From the NCBI RefSeq assembly GCF_003855455.1, contig NZ_CP034044.1, positions 186,001 through 250,000 on the forward strand: 64,000 bases of DNA. Direction: 5' to 3'. The notes under the pieces were generated by a model that saw only the letters and a list, made by a program, of their open reading frames with translations, had not been told where the DNA came from and made no database searches. The position numbers and the translations under genes are program-made. The number at the start of each line of letters is the position of its first letter. Position 1 is the stretch's first letter. This document shows, in pieces, positions 25,667-36,499 of the stretch. Origin of the DNA: Mycoplasma struthionis. GTDB taxonomy: Bacteria; Bacillota_I; Bacilli_A; Mycoplasmatales; Metamycoplasmataceae.

Positions 25667-27013
25667 ATGAATATAAAAAAAATGTATGACTCACTAAAGT
25701 CATTAGAACAAAAACAGACAATCAAAGTTGAAGGTTGAGTAGTTTCAAATAGAGGTAATAATAAAATTAGATTTATAACAGTAAATGATGGAAGTACTAT
25801 TTCAAATATGCAAGTTGTTTTAAAAGACAACTTAATTTCTGAAACTAATGCTGATCAAATTTCATTAGGTTCTTCAGTTGTTGTAGAAGGAGAACTTCAT
25901 TTAACGCCTGAAGCAAAACAACCTTTTGAATTATTAGCTAATAAATTAACTTTACTAAATAATGTTGATGAAGATTTCCCTATACAAAAAAAAGAAACAA
26001 CTTTAGACTTTTTAAGAGAAATTCCTCACTTAAGACACAGAACTCAATTATTTAGAGCAGTAATGTTAATTAGAAATAGTTTATTATTTGAAATTCACAA
26101 ATACTTTCAAGAACATGACTTTTTAAACGTAGCAGCTCCAATTATTACATCAAACGACGGAGAAGGTGCTGGAGAAACTCTTTTAGTAGATGACGAAAGT
26201 AAAGATTATTTCTTTAAACAAAAAGCATTTTTAGGAGTTACTGGACAGTTACACGCTGAGTCATATGCTGCTGGCTTTAAAAAAGTTTACACATTTGCTC
26301 CAACTTTTAGAGCTGAAAATTCTCATACCTCAAGACACTTAGCTGAATTTTGAATGATTGAACCTGAAGTGGCTTTTTATGAATTAAAAGACATTATTAA
26401 ATTAGCAGATGACTTATTAAAAACAGCGATAAACAACACTATTAAAAAATATCCTGATGAAATTACTTTCTTAGATAATTTAAGCGAAGGAAAATTAAAA
26501 GTTTCATTATCAAAATTCCTAGACAACAAATTAACTGTTATTGATTATCGTGATGTAGTTAAAAAATTAGCAGAAGTTCCAAATGAGTTTGAAGAAAAAA
26601 ATATTTATTTCGGTATGGACTTAGCTTCAGAACATGAAAAATATTTAGCTGAAAAAATCGTTAATGGTCCTGTTGCAGTTATTAACTATCCTAAAGATAT
26701 TAAAGCATTTTACATGCACCAAAACGATGACAATGAAACTGTAGCAGCTTTTGATTTACTAGTTCCTGGAATTGGTGAATTAATTGGTGGTAGCCAACGT
26801 GAAGGAAGATATGATAAATTAGTTCAAAGAATGAATGATTTAAATATTCCTTTAGAACCTTTACAATGATATTTAAACTTAAGAAAATATGGTTATGCAC
26901 AATCAAGTGGTTTTGGAATTGGTTTTGAAAGACTTGTAATGTATGTAACAGGTGTAAGCAACATTAAAGATGTTATACCATTCCCAAGAGTTGCTGGTCA
27001 AATTAAAATGTAG
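25667..27013 (+). CDS. asnS: Asparaginyl-tRNA synthetase
   Basis: Class IIb synthetase. 448 aa. An N-terminal OB-fold anticodon-binding domain starts with VEGWVVSNRG. The catalytic domain has the family's [11 protein letters not shown]-like motif, class II motif 2 in [16 protein letters not shown] (about 215-230) and motif 3 in [15 protein letters not shown] at the C-terminus. AAGGAGA before the ATG is the ribosome-binding site. The glycosyltransferase-like gene follows six bases later. Confidence 0.96.
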
Positions 27014-27019
27014 GTATAT

Positions 27020-28033
27020 ATGGAAAACAAAAATTTAACAATTATAGTTCCTGTTTATCATCCAACAAACACATTAGAAGATATTTTTTATAACATCTTA
27101 AAACAAAAAGACCATAATTTTGATGTTATTTTATTAATTGATCGCCCAAGTGATAATGACTTTGAAACAATTGAAAAATTAAGAAATAAATTGGGCAAAA
27201 ATCTTAAATTAGTAATTAATACATCTCACCAACATATTGATATAGTTTTAAAACAAGCTTCTGAATTAGTTGAAACTGAATATAGTTATGTTCTTTATTC
27301 TTATTCAAAATTGAAAAGTGAATTTGTTTCTAGAATAAATAGCTTTTTAAATTCAGTAAATGAAAAACCTGATTTTGTTGAACTTCCTGGAATTTTAAAA
27401 GGTTTTATTCATAACAAATTTAATTTTGAAAAATTTTCTGGTATTCAAAACAAAGTTTTAGAAATTGAAAAAAATAAAGAAATAGTTTCAAAAATTGCTC
27501 CTTTTAGTTTTAATTTTATTATTAAAAACGAGGTTTTAAAACTTGCTTTAGAACATCAAAAATCAAAAGATATTAATTTACAAATGAGCCCTTCTTTATC
27601 ATTTAAAAGTATTTTATTATCTAAGACTTTTGCATTTCTAGACACAACTTGAGTTGAAGATTACAACTATGATTTAATGGTTTTAAACATTAAATCATTA
27701 CAACGTAATTGAGATGAAATATTTAAATTGGCTAAAGAATTAAATAAACAAGATTATTTTGAAGTTTTAGAATTTAGTAAATTTATAAATTTTGCTTATT
27801 ATTTTGCTGGTTATTTAGGAACATGCAGATACTGCAAACGTTCAAAAACCCAAGAAAGAGCATTACATAATTTAACAATTTTATTAGACGATGTAATTAA
27901 AAAACAAAACGAAGAACTAAATGAAGAATGAAATAAAAATCCTTATTTTTCAAAACCTAATGTTTTAGAAATTAAAGATTTAGCCCTTTCATTTACTCAA
28001 TGAGATTTATTATTTAAGAAAAAACTATGATAG
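27020..28033 (+). CDS. Glycosyltransferase family 2-like protein
   Basis: 337 aa, soluble. The opening LTIIVPVYHPTNTLEDIFYNILKQK is the classic GT-A start of family 2 enzymes, followed by FDVILLIDRPSDND. The usual DxD metal motif is not obvious: where family members have DSDD-like residues this one reads LYSYSKLKSE. It may therefore be inactive or use a different site. The C-terminal half has no recognisable domain. Start ATG 27020 has only a weak TAGG upstream and is probably coupled to asnS; its end overlaps the RDD gene. Likely cytoplasmic or membrane-peripheral; acceptor unknown. Confidence 0.6.
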
Positions 28034-28680
28034 TAGTAAACAAAAAAGCGAATTTTTGAATTCGCTTTTTAGCAACCTTTGTTGATTTAGGTATCTTTTT
28101 ATTAATAATGTTAGCTTCTTCTTTTTTAGTTTTTAATTATTCAAAAGGAACTTTTTATTCAATTTATAGTTACTATCCTTGACTTTTATTTTTAATTTTT
28201 GTTTTAATTTTTTTATATTTTGTAATTCCAAGTATTTGAGATGGTAAAACACTTGCAATGGCAATGTGTAGAATTAAAATTATAAATAAAGACGAAAATA
28301 AAAAATTGTGAAAAGGTGTATTTGATAGACAAAGACTTTTTGCTTTAGTGTGAATAATAATTTTCTTTTTATTTATTATTTTTATATCTCCACAAACTTT
28401 TGCAGATGGCGCCTTATCAGTAAGTAGACAAGGCAAAACTTTAGATAAAATTCAAAGAGCCTTTTTAGCAATTCCAAGTACATTTGCAACTTTAGGTTCA
28501 ATGCTACAATTATTTATAATAATAAGCAATATAAAAAGTTCAAGAATAGGATTAAATGACAAATTTTCATCAACTTTTACTGTTTGAATAAACAAATTTG
28601 AAGAAATAGAACCTGAAGAAAACATTTTTTATATAAGACCTAGAAAAAGAGTTTTACCTAAAATTTATTTTGAAAATTAA
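28027..28680 (+). CDS. RDD family membrane protein
   Basis: 217 aa with four or so membrane helices. The family's hallmark residues are visible: an Arg-Asp pair in IRFLATFVDLGIF near the N-terminus, the loop WDGKTLAMAMCRIKIIN, and the late Asp-containing segment GLNDKFSSTFTVW. RDD proteins are small membrane proteins, some linked to ion transport; function here is unknown. The ATG overlaps the stop region of the preceding gene (CTATGATAG), so the two are translationally coupled. Six Trp codons are TGA. Confidence 0.75.
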
Positions 28681-28704
28681 GCCAACATTTTTTGTTGGCT
28701 TTTT
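28681..28704 (+). terminator. Terminator of the asnS operon
   Basis: GCCAACA pairs with TGTTGGC around a five-base T loop, followed by TTTTTATT. Immediately after the RDD stop codon. Confidence 0.92.
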
Positions 28705-28732
28705 ATTACTTTTTTAGTGCCTTAAATTGTGG

Positions 28733-28738
28733 TATAAT
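28733..28738 (+). promoter_or_regulatory. Extended -10 promoter of pcrA
   Basis: TATAAT preceded by TGG (a TGN extension), 34 bases before the pcrA ATG. Confidence 0.55.
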
Positions 28739-28771
28739 ATAGATATATTTTGGTATTGAAAGGTTCTATAT

Positions 28772-30988
28772 ATGATTGATTTAAATTTATTAAATGAGCA
28801 ACAAAAAAGTGCAGTGATTTATAACGAAGGTCCACTAAGAATAATAGCTGGAGCTGGTTCTGGAAAAACAAGAGTTTTAACTTATAAAATAGCATATTTG
28901 ATGGAAAATCTAAATGTTGAAGGCCATCAAATTTTAGCTTTAACTTTTTCAAATAAAGCTGCTAATGAAATGAAACAAAGAGTTTATTCAATTATAGAAA
29001 CAGAAGACCCTAATTATTTACCTACTATTTCTACCTTTCATGCAATGTGTGCCAAAATTTTAAGAAGAGAAATACATCATTTAGGTTATTCAAATGATTT
29101 TCAAATTCTTGATGAATTAGATCAAAAAGAAATTTTAAAATTAATTTATTCACAACTAGAAATTTCACCTTTAGAATACACTTATTCATCAATTTTATCT
29201 TTTATTCAAAATCAAAAAAATCAGCACTTTGCTTTGAGTGATGAAGAGTCTGCTGAATTAGCAAAAGAAAATAGTTTTAATAATAACGAAGAAAAAGAAG
29301 TGTTTGAGAAAAAACAAATAATTTTTACAGAATATCAAAAACACTTGCACCGTTCACGTTCACTTGATTTTGATGATTTATTAATATTTGTTTATCGTTT
29401 ATTTTATGACCCAAAATATGAAGCTATTGCAAATAAATGAGCTAAAAGATTTAGTTATATTTTGATTGACGAGTTTCAAGATACAAGTATTTTGCAATAT
29501 AAAATAATGCAAAAACTTGCAACCTCAAAAAATCTTACAATTGTTGGAGATCCTGATCAAACTATTTACTCATGAAGAAATGCTGATATTAATATAATCA
29601 TAAATTTTGAAAAAGATTATCCTGAAGCTGTAACAATTAAACTCGAAGAAAACTACCGTTCAACTAAAAAAATTCTTAAAGCATCAAATAATTTAATAGC
29701 TCATAATAAATTAAGACTAGATAAAAAATTATTTACTTTAAATGATGAAGGTGAAGATATTGAATTTTTCTGTGGTTTTAACGATGAAGCGGAAGCAAGA
29801 TGAATAGCTTCTAAAATTTCTGAACTAAAAAGAAATCGTGTGCAACTAAAAAATATAGCCGTTTTATATCGTGTTAATAGTTATTCAAGAGCTTTAGAAG
29901 AAGCTTTAATTAAAGAAAATACTATCTATAAATTATTTGGATCAATCAAGTTTTATCAAAGAGAAGAAATTAAAGATGCTTTAGCTTATTTAAGAGTTAT
30001 TCATGATGGTTCAGAAATTTCATTATTAAGAATTATTAATAAACCTTCAAGAAAAATAGGTGAAGTTACTGTTGAAAAATTATTAGATTTTGCACACAGT
30101 AGAGACACTAATTTATTTGAATGTTTAGAAACTCAATTTAATGAAATTCAACAAAACTTATTTATTTCTTTACCAACTTTAAAAAACTTAGCAGATTTAA
30201 TAAATCATATTAGATGAGCAAGACAAGCTATTCAAACTAATCCAATAAATTTGGTTTTAAAAGAATTTATGATTAATGGAATTAAATATTTTGATGAAAT
30301 TAAAAAATCAGAAGAAGAATATCAATCAAGAATGGATAACTTCAACAGCTTATTAGATGCAATTGCTGACTGAAGTTCAAAAAATCCTAATGGTACAATT
30401 GATGAATATTTACAAGAAATAACTTTAATCACTGATAGAGATGTTGAAGATGATGCTATGAGTTTTGTTTCTTTAATGAGTGTACATAATGCAAAAGGAT
30501 TAGAATTTGATTATGTTTTTATAGCTGGTTTGGCTGAAAACATTTTTCCTTTAAAAAGAGCAATTTATAATGACCCTAAAAACGATTTTATGACAACCTT
30601 AACAAATCCTCAACTAAAAGAAAATCTAGAAGGATTAGAAGAAGAAAGAAGAATTGCCTATGTCGCCATGACTAGAGCCAAGAAAAAATTATTCTTATCT
30701 TTTTCAGTAGGTAGAAACTCAACAAACAAGAAAAGTAGATTTTTAAAAGAAGCTGGAATTAAAGAAAGTTCAACTATAAAAATAGCAAATAGTTTTTCTA
30801 TTGCTAAAGAAGTTGAAAATAAAAATGATTTTATTATTGGAGATATCATTACTCACAAATCATTTGGTAGAGGAATAATTTTAGATATTATCGATGATAT
30901 TTTAGAAGTTAAATTTGATTTAGATAACAAAATCAGAAAACTATTTAAAAGACATGCTGCAATAATGAAGTGAGAAGAGCATGAATAG
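28772..30988 (+). CDS. pcrA: UvrD/PcrA-family superfamily 1 DNA helicase
   Basis: ATP-dependent 3'-5' helicase of repair and replication restart. 738 aa, full length. Motif I is IIAGAGSGKTRVL (about 23-35), Ia LTFSNKAANEM, II LIDEFQDTS (about 230-238), III VGDPDQTIYSWRNA, IV-V region EENYRSTKK and LMSVHNAKGLEFDYVF, VI EEERRIAYVAMTRAKKKLFL. A short C-terminal tudor-like segment (IGDIITHKSFGRGIILDI) is what PcrA uses to bind RNA polymerase, which favours PcrA over Rep. AAAGG lies upstream of the ATG. Overlaps the next gene by eight bases. Confidence 0.93.
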
Positions 30989-32525
30989 TATTTTTATTGC
31001 TTTTATATTAATTTTTGTTTTAGCAACTTTTGTTACTTTAACAATATTAATAGTTTATGCAACTAAAAAAAGATTAACATTTATTCAAAGATCAACAGGT
31101 TTTTTTGTTTTCAAAGTAGACACTAAACAAAAAAGAATTAAGTTTGAAGAAATTGAAAATGTTACTCAGTATGTCCCTAGTTTTTTGAAAATTAATGGTT
31201 TTGATAAAGGTGAATGAATTTCAATAGATGATTTTGAACATCTATTTAGCGAAGAAGTCAAAAAAGAATTTCATTACTTAATTAACAAAAGAGAAACAAA
31301 AACCATTGACACAAGTTTTCAATGAGGAAACAAAAACCAATTTTATGCTGATGCTAAAATTGAAATAACAAACTTCAATGAATCAGATGTTTGAGGAACC
31401 TTTTATTGAAATACTCATAAACTAAATGAAAAAATTGTTTTTAATAAGTTTGGTGAAAACATTGATCAAATGTTAAACATCAATGAAAACTATGAAGTTG
31501 TTGGTTTTATTTTAAAAACACAAAACATTAATCAAATAGATAATTTTATTAAGTTATTTAAAGAAGGCGCAGCTTTAAAAAACATTCACGGAGTTGATGC
31601 TTATATTCATTTAAATAAACTATTTTTTGTTTTAAAATACAAACAATTTAATTTAGCAAAAAGAAGAAAAATTTTGAGTTATTTTGCAAAAGCTTCTAAA
31701 AACTATTTTAAATTTTTCAGCACAATTTTTAATTTAGAAAAAAAGGATATAAATAACTACAAAATTTTAGATCTAGAGATTCTTTGTGATTATATTAAGC
31801 TTTTAAACAACACTGAAGAAATAATTTATGCTGAAGATATTTTAAAAACAGAAAACTTTAAGATCTTTAAAGAAAAATATTTGAAAGTTACAAAAGAATT
31901 GGATTCAAGAATTCAATATGTACCTAAATCTGTTAAATTAAGAGCCTTAAACAATAACAAAACTAACATTACTTTATTATTTAAAAAAGACATTTTTGAA
32001 GAATTTAATATTGAAGATAAATCTTTAATTTCGTCTTTGGATTTATATATAAAAGCTCAAAATTTATTTTATAAAAAGATTTCAGAAGATACTTTAGAAA
32101 AAACTTTTTATACAATTGATGACTATATTTTTAATTACATAGATTTTAAAATTATTAATAAAATAGCACAAACCTCACCATCTTTTATTAACAATATAAG
32201 ATTTAATATCTTTAAATCAATTAATAGAATTGAAAAAAAAGTTTTAGAAAATAAAGTTAAAGAAAAGAACTTACTTTTCGGTTTAGAAATAAACAAAATA
32301 GATGACAGAATTATTTCAATAATAAAACCTTGAATCAATTTTGTTTTTATTTCAAAAGAATTATCTAAGCAACTAAATAAACCGGATATAATTTTATTTA
32401 TTCAAACATTAATTGAAAAAGTTAATGCACTTGGTATAAAAATAGTTTTTGAAAACTTTGATTACAAAAACTATCGTAAAATATTAAATAAACATCCTAA
32501 AAATATTTACTATATAGAAGAATAA
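30981..32525 (+). CDS. Membrane-anchored protein with degenerate EAL-like C-terminus
   Basis: 514 aa with one N-terminal membrane helix (IFIAFILIFVLATFVTLTILIVY). The middle is Lys/Asn-rich with no recognised motif. The last 150 residues follow the strand-helix rhythm of EAL phosphodiesterase domains: LLFGLEINKIDD, IKPWINFVFISKEL, then a helix and ALGIKIVFENFDYKNYRKIL where EAL proteins have GLKVIAEGVET. The catalytic EAL triplet and metal ligands are absent, so it would not hydrolyse cyclic di-GMP. It starts inside pcrA and ends ten bases before pepO. The assignment is by pattern only; a mycoplasma-specific family is equally possible. Confidence 0.45.
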
Positions 32526-32534
32526 GGAGATATA

Positions 32535-34448
32535 ATGGACAAAAAATTATTAAAACAAGATTTCTTTGCTGCTGTAAACGGTAAATGAATCGAAAAACAC
32601 AAAATTCCCGACAATAAAAATGCAATAGGAAGTTTTGAACATATTGATGAAACTTTAACAAAATTAAAATCTCAATTATTAAATAAATGATTAACTGACA
32701 CAAGTGATATTGAAAACAATAAAGAAATGCTTGAAATGGTTAAATTCTATAAATTAGTTCAAGATTGAGAAACAAGAAAAGAGGCTGGTTTAAAACCTTT
32801 ATCAAGAATTTTAAACTGACTTGAATCATTTAAATCTTGAGATGATATTAACAAAAACTATTTAGAATTACTTTACAGTGATTTACAAGTTCCTATTATT
32901 TTTTCAACAGAAGCTGATTTTAAAAACAGTGATACATATGCGCTTTTCATTAGTGATCCAAAATGTATTTTACCTGAAAAAAATTACTACTCAGATAAAG
33001 ATAAAAAAGACAAATTATTTGCCATTTGAAGTTCAATGGTTTCAAAATTATTAAAAAAACTTGGAAAATCTGCAGCTGAAGCAAAATCTTTAATTTCTAA
33101 AGCTTTAAAATGAGACGTTAGTGCTTCAAAATTATTATTATCAGCTGAAGAATATGCAGTTATGACCAATATTTATAACCCAGTTCCTTTTACTGAAGCA
33201 ATAAAAGAAGTAACTAAATTTAATTTAGAAAAAATTATTAAGGAAATGATTAACAACAAAAAAATTGATGAAGTTGTTTTAGTTTCAAAAGATTTATTGA
33301 AAGCTTATGAAGAATTAATAATTGATGAAAACTTTGAAAACTATAAAGCAATGTTGTATATTTCAACAATTTTAACTTATGCAAAAGTTTTAGATTACAA
33401 AACAATCGTTACATCAGAAGAATTTTGAAAATCTATTACAGGTGTTAAAAAAACAAAACCAAAAAACAAATTAGCTGTTAGAATGACTACTGACGGTGTT
33501 TACAAAATGGTTTTTGGTAAATACTATGGATTAACTTACTTCGGACCTCAAAACAAAGTTAAAGTTGAATCAATGATTAAAAAAATGATTAACATTTACC
33601 AAATTCGTTTAGAAAAAAATGATTGATTGGGCGAAGAAACACGTAAGAAAGCAATTTTAAAACTTTCAAAAATGGGTGTTCAAATAGGATATCCTGAAAA
33701 AATTAATTCATATTACTCAGACTTAATTGTTAAAGAATATGACAAAGAAAATGCTTTATTTGAAAACTATTTAGAATTTAACAAAATAATAAACAAATGA
33801 TATTTAGATCGTTTTGCAACCAAAATTGACAAAGAATTATGATCAATGTCACCAGCAATAGTTAACGCTTATTTCTCACCAACACAAAACAAAATTGTCT
33901 TCCCTGCTGGAATTTTACAAGCTCCTTTCTATTCAGAAAAACAAACATCATCACAAAATTACGGTGGAATTGGTGCAGTTATAGCTCACGAAATTTCTCA
34001 CGGTTTTGATAATAATGGTGCTAACTTCGATGAAAATGGAAACATGATTAACTGATGAACTGAAGAAGATAAAAAACAATTTGAAAAACGCGCTCAAGGA
34101 ATGATTGAATTATTTGACTCAGAACACGTTGATGCTGGAAAATGTAATGGTAAATTAACTGTTTCAGAAAACATTGCTGATGCCGGTGGTTTAAGTTGTG
34201 CTTTAGAAGCTGCTAAAACTGAAGAAGACTTTAGCGCAAGAAAATTCTATATAAACTTTGCAACAATTTGAAGAACAAAATACCGTATTGAAACAGAAAA
34301 ACTACTTTTAGAAACTGACGTTCATGCCCCTGCTAAATTAAGAACAAACGTACAAATTAAAAACTCAGATGACTTTTATAAAACATTCAAAGTATCTAAA
34401 AAAGATAAAATGTATTTAGACCCATCTAAGAGAGTTAAAATTTGATAA
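32535..34448 (+). CDS. pepO: M13 family zinc endopeptidase PepO
   Basis: Neprilysin-family oligoendopeptidase. 637 aa, no signal peptide, so cytosolic as in lactic acid bacteria. The zinc site is [18 protein letters not shown] (about 487-504) with the HExxH motif; the third ligand is in ENIADAGGL (about 543-551). [20 protein letters not shown] contains the NAYY-type substrate motif. AAGGAGA precedes the ATG. Peptides cut by this enzyme would feed the aminopeptidases encoded at 5526-8283. Many Trp codons are TGA. Confidence 0.95.
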
Positions 34449-34470
34449 AAAAGTGCGTGTGCACTTTTTT
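34447..34470 (+). terminator. Terminator of the pcrA-pepO operon
   Basis: AAAAAAGTGC and GCACTTTTTT form a 10-bp stem with a GTGT loop and continuing T-run, starting at the pepO stop codon. Confidence 0.92.
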
Positions 34471-34482
34471 TTATTTGTTTGC

Positions 34483-34488
34483 TATAAT
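34483..34488 (+). promoter_or_regulatory. -10 element of the lipoprotein gene at 34510
   Basis: TATAAT, 21 bases before the ATG, with GGGAG as ribosome-binding site between. Confidence 0.55.
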
Positions 34489-34509
34489 TAAATAAATCGG
34501 GAGCACACT

Positions 34510-35177
34510 ATGTTTAAAAAAATATTATTAACTTCAATTAGCACATTATCAATTCCTTTTTTAACTATTTCATGTAAACAAGAAATTAAAAAAACACAAA
34601 ACAATAGTGCTGAAAACAATATAATAAATATCGCTTCTATTAATTCAACCAAACTATTAATAAATAGACAATTAATTACTTTTAAAGATAATTTAGATAA
34701 TTTAGAAAAAAACATTATGATAAAACTAATTTGCAAAGATTCAAAAATGTTTATTCAGATGCTCAAAACTTAATTACTTCTTCTAGTGATTTAGGACAAC
34801 TTCAAAAAATGTTGAGTTCATTAACTAGGTTAAATGATTTAACTAGACAACTAAACGAAGAAATAAGAACTCTTGGAGTGTTTACTAAAAGTCCTTTAGA
34901 ACTAGATTCAGAACAACTTTTAATTCAAATTTTATTTAATATAAGAGTGTGAGAAAAAATTCAAAAGAAATTTCCTAATGATAAAAAAATTAAAGACTTT
35001 GTTTCACTTATGCAAGAAATAGAAAAACATAGTTATCACACCCACTATTTAGATTTTGGTTTACAAATGGGAGATGATACTTATTTTGCTTATAAAACAC
35101 AAATAAATGATTTATATCAACCTTTTATTGCTGAATTAAAAAAATTAAATGTTAATTTACAAGATTATTTAATGTAA
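34510..35177 (+). CDS. Small lipoprotein of unknown function (frame break)
   Basis: Lipobox PFLTISC puts the anchored Cys at about 22. As written, the frame beginning at 34510 stops at 34773, while a different frame carries the rest to the TAA at 35175-35177. One extra A in the A4 run at 34722-34725 joins them into 222 aa: an Asn-rich linker, then a helical, Leu/Gln/Lys-rich domain (DAQNLITSSSDLGQLQKMLSSL). No known domain. Single-gene unit with its own promoter and a bidirectional terminator. Confidence 0.68.
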
Positions 35178-35208
35178 AAAGCTAGTGAATAATTAATCAC
35201 TAGCTTTT
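35177..35208. terminator. Bidirectional terminator between lipoprotein and tmcAL
   Basis: AAAAGCTAGTGA pairs with TCACTAGCTTTT, a perfect 12-bp stem with A-run before and T-run after, serving the converging genes on both strands. Confidence 0.92.
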
Positions 35209-36095
35209 ATTTTTAAAAGAGTATATAACATAACTCTTTTAATCCTACTGTGAGAATACCTTTTAGAAGTGCATGCTTCAACAAAATCATTATAGTTTTT
35301 AGCTTCAATATGTTTTTTAAATAAATTTTCCATACCTTCAGACATTAACTTTATTTTAGCTAATTCTGTATTATCTAAACTTCTTACAATCTCTTGAAAT
35401 TCTGGATATTTATCTTCTATTTTTAAAAAAGGATATTCTATTTTCATTGGTGTATACATTGAAACATCTTCACCATTTTCTATCATTTGTCTTATTTTAG
35501 TAGCTGATGCATATTGATTATTTACTTCTAAAGAACCATGTGAAGCTGTTCTTTTTACACAATTTAATTTAATATTTAAATTGTTAAAAACAATATATTT
35601 TGTATACTCTAAACCCAAAATGTCTTGAGGTATATTTTCTTCGCCAATTAATAAACCAAGAGATTCATAAGCAGCTGAAATAAATGACTTACCTTGTTTT
35701 AAAACTTTTTTTAAATTTTGATTATAAGTTTCTAGATTATTTTTAATTGCGTTTGCTGCATAAATATATTTATTTATATCATCAGTATCTGAAACACCAA
35801 ATACTAGTGCATCAATTTTTTTAGTATTTAAAAGTTTAATTGAACCTTCAGCAAAAATGTGAGCTGCTTGAGTTGAGGTTAAAAAATCAAGTTCATAGAC
35901 TTCAGAAACTCCGTATTCTAAAGCTATTTGTTTTCTTTTTTCAAAAGACACACAAGCTAATTCACCTCTTTGAACATAATCGCATGATAAAGCGACAATT
36001 ATTTCACAGCCAGGATATAATTCTTTAATTTTATTAATTAAATAAATATGCCCATTATGAAACGGATTAAATTCCGCTATCAAACCAACTCTCAT
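35193..36095 (-). CDS. tmcAL: tRNA(Met) cytidine acetate ligase-like protein
   Basis: Nucleotidyltransferase-fold protein of the YlbM/TmcAL family, which makes N4-acetylcytidine at the wobble position of elongator tRNA-Met from acetate and ATP. 300 aa, shorter than the roughly 400 aa of Bacillus; the C-terminal part is reduced. The nucleotide-binding motif is GLIAEFNPFHNGHIYLI (4-20), with HNGH as the HIGH-like core; ASATKIRQMIENG corresponds to the second conserved block. ATG 36095 has GAGGTG upstream; longer in-frame N-termini lack a ribosome-binding site and run into the promoter. Its -10 is at 36118-36123. Confidence 0.8.
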   Translation of the reverse strand: MRVGLIAEFNPFHNGHIYLINKIKELYPGCEIIVALSCDYVQRGELACVSFEKRKQIALEYGVSEVYELDFLTSTQAAHIFAEGSIKLLNTKKIDALVFGVSDTDDINKYIYAANAIKNNLETYNQNLKKVLKQGKSFISAAYESLGLLIGEENIPQDILGLEYTKYIVFNNLNIKLNCVKRTASHGSLEVNNQYASATKIRQMIENGEDVSMYTPMKIEYPFLKIEDKYPEFQEIVRSLDNTELAKIKLMSEGMENLFKKHIEAKNYNDFVEACTSKRYSHSRIKRVMLYTLLKIKASD

Positions 36096-36117
36096 TTTCA
36101 CCTCTTTTTTTGCATAA

Positions 36118-36123
36118 ATTATA
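36118..36123 (-). promoter_or_regulatory. Extended -10 promoter of tmcAL
   Basis: TATAAT on the minus strand with TGT directly before it (TGN extension), about 25 bases from the ATG. Confidence 0.55.
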
Positions 36124-36216
36124 ACAAAATACACAAATAAAATTGTTTTGAGAACTAACATTAGTTATAGACATTTTGTTAATAACTTAGTTTTTTAAAA
36201 TTTTTAAATTTTTTTA

Positions 36217-36222
36217 TATAAT
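36217..36222 (+). promoter_or_regulatory. -10 element upstream of a structured hairpin
   Basis: TATAAT six bases before a long hairpin whose first base would be near the transcription start. The downstream lipoprotein has its own -10 at 36455. Confidence 0.45.
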
Positions 36223-36227
36223 AATTA

Positions 36228-36274
36228 GTCTTATTCTTGGACTAAAAGCCAAAGTTTTAGACAAGAATAATGAC
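36228..36274 (+). ncRNA. Structured hairpin at a predicted transcription start
   Basis: GTCTTATTCTTG (36228-36239) pairs with CAAGAATAATGAC (36262-36274) with one bulged base, and CTAAAA pairs with TTTTAG inside. It has no T-run and no coding frame. The hairpin could cap a short RNA or a long leader of the lipoprotein gene at 36500. The remaining stretch to 36450 shows nothing else I can support. Confidence 0.35.
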
Positions 36275-36454
36275 AATTTAAATATGTTACTAACAAATAT
36301 ATTATTTCAATTTTATTCTTAATTTAAGGCATTTTTTAACTTATAGACATATAAACACTGTATATTATGATTATTATTTAACTAAACATATTTAAACTTA
36401 ACAAAACAAAACCCTTTCAAGATCAATTTCTAAAAATTCAATTTGTATATAAGT

Positions 36455-36460
36455 TATAAT
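36455..36460 (+). promoter_or_regulatory. -10 element of the lipoprotein gene at 36500
   Basis: TATAAT 40 bases before the ATG; AAAAGGA lies between as ribosome-binding site. Confidence 0.55.
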
Positions 36461-36499
36461 TAAATAGAATATTATAAATAATAAAAGGATTAAATATAT

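Noticed and set aside
27020-28033. Active family 2 glycosyltransferase
   Set aside because: The N-terminal pattern fits, but I could not find the DxD metal motif, so activity is not asserted.
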